A stretch of 64,000 bases of DNA, taken from contig CACRSC010000075.1 in assembly GCA_902651635.1 (NCBI GenBank), positions 978,940-1,042,939 on the forward strand. Reading direction: 5' to 3'. The notes under the pieces were generated by a model. The model was not told the DNA's origin. It searched no databases and worked only from the letters and a program-made list of their open reading frames with translations. Positions 58,901 to 64,000 of this stretch are shown here, piece by piece (within the stretch, counting starts at the first letter, position 1; each line of letters starts with the position of its first letter). Source of the stretch: Mastigamoeba balamuthi (Eukaryota > Evosea > Mastigamoebida > Mastigamoebidae). Made by a program: the position numbers and the translations under genes.

Positions 58901-59906
58901 TGGCCCGCGCGCACGAGCCTGCGCACGTGGAACATGACGCGCGTGGCGGGCACCATGGCCGCCAGGTAGTGGTGGTCCGTGTACGCCGCCACGCGCAGCA
59001 CAGAGGCGGCGGTCTCGGCGTCGCGCCCGTAGAACTTGTACTTGTAGCCCACCTCAAACGCCAGCACCGTCCCCGGGTGCTGCGCCCGCGTCGCCGCCAC
59101 CTGCTGCTCCAGCGGCGTCAGCTTGGCGCCTGGTGGCGGCTCCACGGCCTGCGCGGGCTCCTGGTCGGGGTGGCGGGGGTCGCAAGCGGCGGTTAGCAAG
59201 TGGATTCCTGAGAAATTCCCAGGAAAGGTGGCGCGTGTGCCTCGTCGCTGGGCCTTTTCGTGCCTCGATCGGGCTTGGCCGGCTTGGCCTGTTCGGGCTC
59301 CATTTCCGAGTCCAAGCGGTATTCCTGGGAATGTTTCAGGAACTGAGCCTAAGGGGGGCTTGCTCTTGGACGCACTGCGATGCCTCTGGCCGGGGCCCTG
59401 CGCTCGGCGCTGGCCGCTCTGGCCTTGGCTGCGGGCGCCCGCGGGGCCGGGGACTTGGCGCGGGACTTCTTGGCCGGCTTCTTGTCGCTGTCGCTGCCCG
59501 GCGACCGCGGGCGCTTGGGCCCCTGCCACTTCGCTTCGTCGCCGTCGTCATCGCCGTCGGCCGCTGCGTCATCGTAGTCGCTGTCGCCGTCGCCGTCGCT
59601 GTCGTCGATCACTGTCCTCCGCTTGCACCTGCGCCTGGCTGCCGTGCGCTCGGCGTCGCTTCTGTCCACGTCCATGGCGCTGCCGCTGCCGCGCTGTGCC
59701 ACGTCATCCACGTCATCGGCTCCGGCGGGCGGTGCCTGCCAGCCCGGATGTGACTGGGGTGTCACTCACGCGGGCGGGGGACAGCGAGGGCGGGCACGAA
59801 CGGGTGGGGCGCTGGGCGCTGGGGCAGCGGGCGGGGCAGGGCGCTTCGGGGGTGCCGGGGCGGTGGTGAAGTACTTGGACAGCGTCACCTGCCGCGCACC
59901 CGACAT
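55939..59906 (-). CDS. MSH3: DNA mismatch repair protein MSH3
   Basis: The ATG at 59904-59906 starts MSGARQVTLSKYFTT, whose QVTLSKYF is a PIP box for PCNA binding, typical of MSH3/MSH6 N-termini. A basic, low-complexity linker follows. The mismatch-binding domain reads LTPLEQQVAATRAQHPG, FEVGYKYKFYGRDAE, HVRRLVRAGHRVGLVKQTE and ALYTPATLL, as in MSH3. The connector and lever are next (YLDADMFDY, NLELFENNVDHTEKGSLFWL, GFGRRLLRRWLAQPL). The ATPase has Walker A GPNMGGKSS, TRMGASDAIERGQSTYFVE, Walker B LVVLDELGRGTSTHDG and FVTHYGLL, then a C-terminal helix-turn-helix. With MSH2 it forms MutS-beta, which recognises insertion/deletion loops. All catalytic motifs are intact. One intron (about 59165-59380) carries an inverted-repeat element. 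The gene is divergent from the RhoGAP gene, with a 287-bp spacer. Confidence 0.93.
59203..59343. repeat. Inverted-repeat element inside an MSH3 intron
   Basis: The left end is gattcctgagaaattcccag. The right end, reverse-complemented, is gttcctgaaacattcccagg. The two arms match at about 20 of 23 positions and are about 95 bp apart. It is non-coding and MITE-like, though no clear target duplication was found. Confidence 0.5.
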
Positions 59907-60193
59907 CTCTGCTGGATCGTTGCTTTGTTTTGGCGCGTAGAGGGGCGATTCCCTGCACTCAAATCAACGGAGGGAGAATATCTGTCTGTGGTTCACAATT
60001 CCTGGATGTCCAGGATGAGTTGAAGTGGTCCCTCGCCCGTCGTTGATGGTAGAGGCCAGGGGGGGGCAGGTCCTGGGGGATGCCCGGTGCTGGGGTCTGT
60101 TGTCCTGCGTGTCTGTGCACCTGGTGCCCTGCCAGCTGAGATTTCTCGCCACAGCAGCCAGCAAAGTGCACCTGTGTTTCCCACCGGCCCTCA
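59907..60193. promoter_or_regulatory. Divergent promoter region of MSH3 and the DH-PH-RhoGAP gene
   Basis: A 287-bp spacer between two genes read outward. It should contain both promoters; no box can be named with confidence. Confidence 0.35.
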
Positions 60194-63100
60194 ATGAGCG
60201 GCGGTCCTCCGCGTGGCCTCCCGCGCCCTCCCGTGCCCATCCCCCGCCTGCCCTCGCCCCCCTCCGGCCGGCCCCGCCCTCCCCCCGCGCCCCGGTCCTC
60301 GCCCCCACCGCCCCCGTCCACCCCGTCTCCCCCCGCCTCCTCTGCTGTCGCTTCAGTCGCCCCTGTCGCCTCTGCTGCTGTCGCTTCAGTCGCCCCTGTC
60401 GCCTCTGCTGCTGTCGCGTCCCCACTGGGCGCCCCGCGCTCCCTGCCCGCGTGGCTGCGCAACAAGCCCCCGGCCCTCGCGCAGGCCGCGCAGGGCCCAG
60501 AGCCCCGGCTGCCGTCGCCCCCGCCCGCGCCGGCGCAGCGGTGCGACGCGGCGTGCGCTGTCGTGTCGCACAGGCCCGCCCTCAGCGTCTCGTCGCCCCG
60601 CTCGCCGCCGCCGCTCGGCCGCGCGCCACCGCCGCCGCCCGGCGTCCCCGCGTCGTCGCCGCCCATGGCCATCCTGCAGCCCCCGCGATGCGCGGGCGCC
60701 CTGTCGGCCGTGCCGGCCTCGTGGGCGCCGCCGTCGTCGATGCCGCTGGCCGCGTCGCTGTCGTCGCCGTCGCCCTCGCCCCCGTCGTCGTCGGCGTCGC
60801 CGGCGGCCTCCTCGTCGCGCCTGCAGTGGTCGCCGGCCTCGTCCTACCGCTGCCCCTCTGCGGGCCGCGCGCTGCTGGCGTCGTCGTCGTCGCCGCGCCA
60901 GAGCGCTCTGCTGGCGCAGTACCGCCTCTCGCCCAGCGGGTCCCCCACGCCCCCGCCGGCGTTCGCGGGCAAGGCGCTGCCGGCGGCCGCGCGGCTGCAG
61001 CAGCAGGAGCAGCAGCAGGAGGGGGCGCTGGGGCCCGGGCACCACCAGCAGCGGTCGTCGGCCCCCGCGCCCCGCAGCGCGGCACTGGAGCACGCGGCCG
61101 CCAGGTCCACGTCGTCGGCCATCATCGTCCCCCCGCCCCCGCTGCACGGCGACGACGGCGACGACGGCGACGACATCGGGCCGCCGGCGACGCCCCCGCC
61201 GCCTCTGGTGGCGGCCCAGCAGGGGGAGGCGAGGGGGAAGGAGTTCCCGTGGAACCTGACGGTGGCCAACGGGCTGCGCGAGTGGGAGGCCGCGTGGACG
61301 GGGTGCCTGCGCGACCTGCTGGCGATGCTCGAGCTCGACGCGGAGCAGCGCGAGCACATGGCCGACGTCGTCCTCGACAACATCAACCCCATGCTCGCCT
61401 CGTCCAAGTCCTTTGTGCGCGCGCCGGCCACTCTCGGCCCTCCGCTGCAGGGCTGACCCCCCCCTCTGCTCCTCTCCGTACGCAGCCGTCGATCGTCGCG
61501 CAGGCAGAGGAGCTGCGGGACAAGGCGGCGGGCGCGGACGAGAAGGAGAAGAGCGACCACGCGCTGCGCGAGCGGGTGTACGCGGCGCTCAAGGAGCTGC
61601 TGGCGACGCTGGGCGTGCACAACATCTACGTCGTCTTCTTCTTCAGCAAGCTCGACTGCCCCGCCGTGCTCGCCGGCGCCGTCCCCGAGCGCGCGGCCGC
61701 CGTCGCAGGGCGCCTCTCGCGGTACCTCGTCTTCGAGCGGGCGCTCAGGGCCCTCGTGCGCCTGCAGGCCCGCGTGCGGGGCGTGCTCGCGCGGAGGCTG
61801 CGCGAGCGGCTGCGGGCCGTGTGGGTGCCCGGGCGCAACGTGCCGTTCCTCGAGCTGCTGCGCGGCGAGCGGGAGGTCTGCGCGCAGCTGGCCAAGGCGA
61901 CCAAGGAGATCTACGCGGAGCTGCGCGAGGCCGTGGGGACGCCCGAGAGGGCCAAGGGCAAGGCGGCGCTGGCCGACGAGGACCTGGCGCTCGTCTACGG
62001 CGACGCGCACAAGCTCTACGCGCTGCACTACCGCGTCAGGTGCGCGCTCGAGGCGCTGATGCCCGCGTGGCCCGCGCTGGGCGACGTCGGCCGCGTCTTC
62101 CTGGCGCTCGCGCCGCACTTCCGCCTGCTCGTCGAGTACGCGCGGTCCGCAGAGGTCCAGCAGGAGGCCATCGCGCGGCTGATGCGCGACTGCCCGCAGT
62201 TCACGCGCGCCACCGACGTGGAGGAGCTCGGGGCGCTGCTGGCGGCGCCGCTGCGGCACTGGCCGCTCTACCAGACGTGCCTCGAGCGCATGTGCCACGC
62301 GACCCCCGCCGAGACGCCCGCCGGCGCGGCGCTGAGCGCGGCCAGCTCGCTCGTCGGCGAGGTCATGAAGTTCATCCGCTCCTCGGGCGCCGTCGCCCGC
62401 CAGCGCGCCCTGATGGCCGGCGCCGTCGCGCGGCTGGGCGGCCCCGGCGCCGTGCGGGCGCTGCTCGGCAGCAACGCCGAGCGCAGCCTGCTGCTCGAGT
62501 GCGACGCGGAGCTCGTCGTCAGGAAGAAGGCCTCGCGCAGGCGCCTCTTTGTCTTCTCCGACAGGCTCGTGCTGGGCGAGCCCTCCAAGGACGGCAGCAG
62601 GTGCAAGCCCCGCGAGACGTTCGACCTCGCCGACTTCAGCTCGGCCGCGCTCGACGCCCAGGGCGCCGCCGTCGAGCTCGCCGGCGAGCAGCGCGCGCTG
62701 CAGCTGCGCGGGGCCGACGCCGCCGAGACCCGCCGCGTGCTGGCGGCCGTGGCCGGCGTCATCGAGGGGCGCGGCAGCACGAACAGGCTCTTCGGGCAGC
62801 GCCTCGGCGACGTCGTGGCGCGCGACGGCTCCCGCGACGGCGTCCCCGTGTTCCTGCGCGTCAGCTTCGACTGGCTGCTGCGCCGTGCGGCTGCCGCCTG
62901 CTGCCTGTGCCTCCTCCGCCCTGCTGACCTCTGCCCCGTGCTGCCCCGCGCGCAGACGTGGGGACGGTGGGCCTGTTCCGGGTGTCGCCCGAGGCGGCGG
63001 CGCTCAAGCGGATGCAGGCCCGCCTGGAGCGGGCGCCCGAGGTGGCGTACGACGAGGGCGAGGACGCCATCCTGGTGGCGGCCGCCGTCAAGAGCTTCCT

Positions 63101-63519
63101 GCGCGAGATGCCCGAGCCGCTGCTGACGTCTTCGCTGTACCCGCGGTTCCTGGCGCTCGACGCGTCGGACGCGGGCACCGCGCGCAGGGGCGAGTTCGTG
63201 GCGAGCGTAGCGGAGCTGCTGGCGCAGATGCCCGCCGTGCACAGGGCGACGACGCGGGCGCTGCTGGGCTTCCTCGTGTGCGTGGTGGAGGCCAGCGGCG
63301 CCAACAGGATGACGCCCAGCAACCTCTCGATTGTACTAGGCGCGTGGCGCTCCCCGTCTGCGGCCAGGACTGACGGCAGGGTGGGGGGGCGCAGGACCGG
63401 ACATACTGCGGCCAGAGGCAGAGTCTGTGGACTCGATCATGGAGATCCCGACGGCCAACAACGTTGTGGCAGGCGTCTTTGCCGTGGCCCGCGAGCTGCT
63501 TGGACTACCCTCGTGGTAG
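60194..63519 (+). CDS. IQ-DH-PH-RhoGAP regulator of Rho-family GTPases
   Basis: Four exons: 60194-61414, 61486-62884, 62956-63339 and 63395-63519. Exon 1 is a Pro/Ser-rich region of about 340 residues ending in a helical part (EFPWNLTVANGLREWEAAW). Exon 2 holds an IQ calmodulin-binding motif (ALVRLQARVRGVLARRLRE) and a RhoGEF/DH domain (ALHYRVRCALEALMPAWPAL, VFLALAPHFRLLVEYAR, APLRHWPLYQTCLERMCHAT). It also has a PH domain (LLLECDAELVVRKK, RRRLFVFSDRLVLGEP) and the start of RhoGAP (VPVFLRVSFDWLLR). Exon 3 gives GTVGLFRVSPEAAALKRM with the arginine finger, VKSFLREMPEPLL and NLSIVLG. Exon 4 gives PDILRPEAESVDSIM to LLGLPSW-stop. The protein can both load and switch off Rho/Rac GTPases and is probably calcium/calmodulin-linked. 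The last intron begins with GC rather than GT. Confidence 0.88.
63340..63394 (+). other. GC-AG intron
   Basis: Splicing ctag/gcgcgtgg ... ggggcgcag/gaccgg is the only join that restores the RhoGAP motif SIVLGPDILRP. The donor dinucleotide is therefore GC. Confidence 0.65.
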
Positions 63520-64000
63520 GCAGCGCCGCTGGTCGTGCCCCTCAAATACACCGCACCCCATACTGCACACCCTCGTCCTCCGCTTCTCTCGCGCTGCCCA
63601 CCTCCCCCAATTCGCAGACCCGCCAGACCTTTGCCGCGGCAGATCGAGGCTTGCGACGTACGGTGCCAGCGCGGTGGGCGGATGTGGTCCTGCCGTGGAG
63701 TACTCGGCGCTCTCCGCCGTCTCCTCGAGGCAGCATAACCGTGTTGCGTGGGCACGCATCGACTAATCGGGCTTTGTGCTTCGACAAGGAAATGGGGCGG
63801 GTCTCTTCATTTCCACTATGCTGTGTTTGTGCGGCGTGTGCGTGTATTGAAGTTGATCTTCGTGTCGCGTTCGCTCTCAAACCAGGTTCCGCATTAGGAA
63901 GAAGCAATGAGGTCGGTGCGCTTTTCAGTTTTCCACCGATCGCTTTGCACAGCGCCACTACGGATACAACCCAACAGAGGAGAGATCGCCACCGCATGGC
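63520..64000. other. No gene seen at window end
   Basis: 480 bp downstream of the RhoGAP gene. A 151-codon minus-strand frame (63542-63997) has no recognisable domain and looks like chance or a 5' end of a gene beyond the window. Confidence 0.35.

Noticed and set aside
63542-63997. 151-codon minus-strand frame as a gene
   Set aside because: No domain, no splice-consistent partner exons and ends beyond view; not enough to call.

Overview
The window looks like nuclear DNA of a free-living, GC-rich amoebozoan-type protist. The clues are many short GT-AG introns (about 42-120 nt, donors often gtgcgc), a two-WRKY transcription factor, a receptor with kinase-cyclase-kinase architecture, IQ-DH-PH-RhoGAP and LRR-filamin proteins, and a spastizin homologue. 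This assignment is inferred from domain combinations and base use, not from a database match. All gene models below were spliced by eye, so outer ends and domain order are firmer than individual exon edges.

Layout. 0-1 kb: a broken, rearranged copy of an adenylyl cyclase gene. 1.3-3.1 kb (+): a membrane RING-H2 ubiquitin ligase of HRD1 type. 3.4-6.2 kb (-): a C2 / EF-hand-like / PLP aminotransferase gene that may be one fused protein. 6.5-13.7 kb (-): a large spastizin (ZFYVE26)-like gene in which no FYVE finger is visible. 13.9-14.5 kb (+): an N-myristoylatable EF-hand protein. 14.9-16.4 kb (+): a secreted or anchored pectate lyase. 16.58-16.78 kb: a MITE. 17.1-19.4 kb (-): an LRR-filamin protein. 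20-21.9 kb (+): a WRKY factor containing a 172-N assembly gap.

22.4-46.9 kb is a cyclase cluster. Three apparently intact genes (A on +, B and C on -) each encode two successive sensor-TM-HAMP-cyclase modules, and there is a further degraded copy. A and B face each other tail to tail as almost identical arms of about 1.3 kb. Between the arms lies about 8 kb of AT-richer DNA holding Tc1/mariner relics, an unrecognised gene fragment and a retropepsin-bearing retroelement relic. Gene C is a mosaic: its 5' part resembles B and the rest is nearly identical to A.

47.4-55.8 kb (-): a giant receptor with three LamG-like domains, about 21 Cys/Asp-rich repeats, a TM segment, kinase 1, an adenylyl cyclase domain and kinase 2. 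55.9-59.9 kb (-): MSH3 with an N-terminal PIP box. 60.2-63.5 kb (+): an IQ-DH-PH-RhoGAP regulator.

The main theme is signalling: four adenylyl cyclases reading the outside of the cell, C2 and EF-hand calcium proteins, and Rho-family and filamin-type cytoskeletal regulators. Housekeeping functions (mismatch repair, ER-associated degradation, endolysosomal trafficking) sit among them. Genes are tightly packed, often with less than 300 bp between them.
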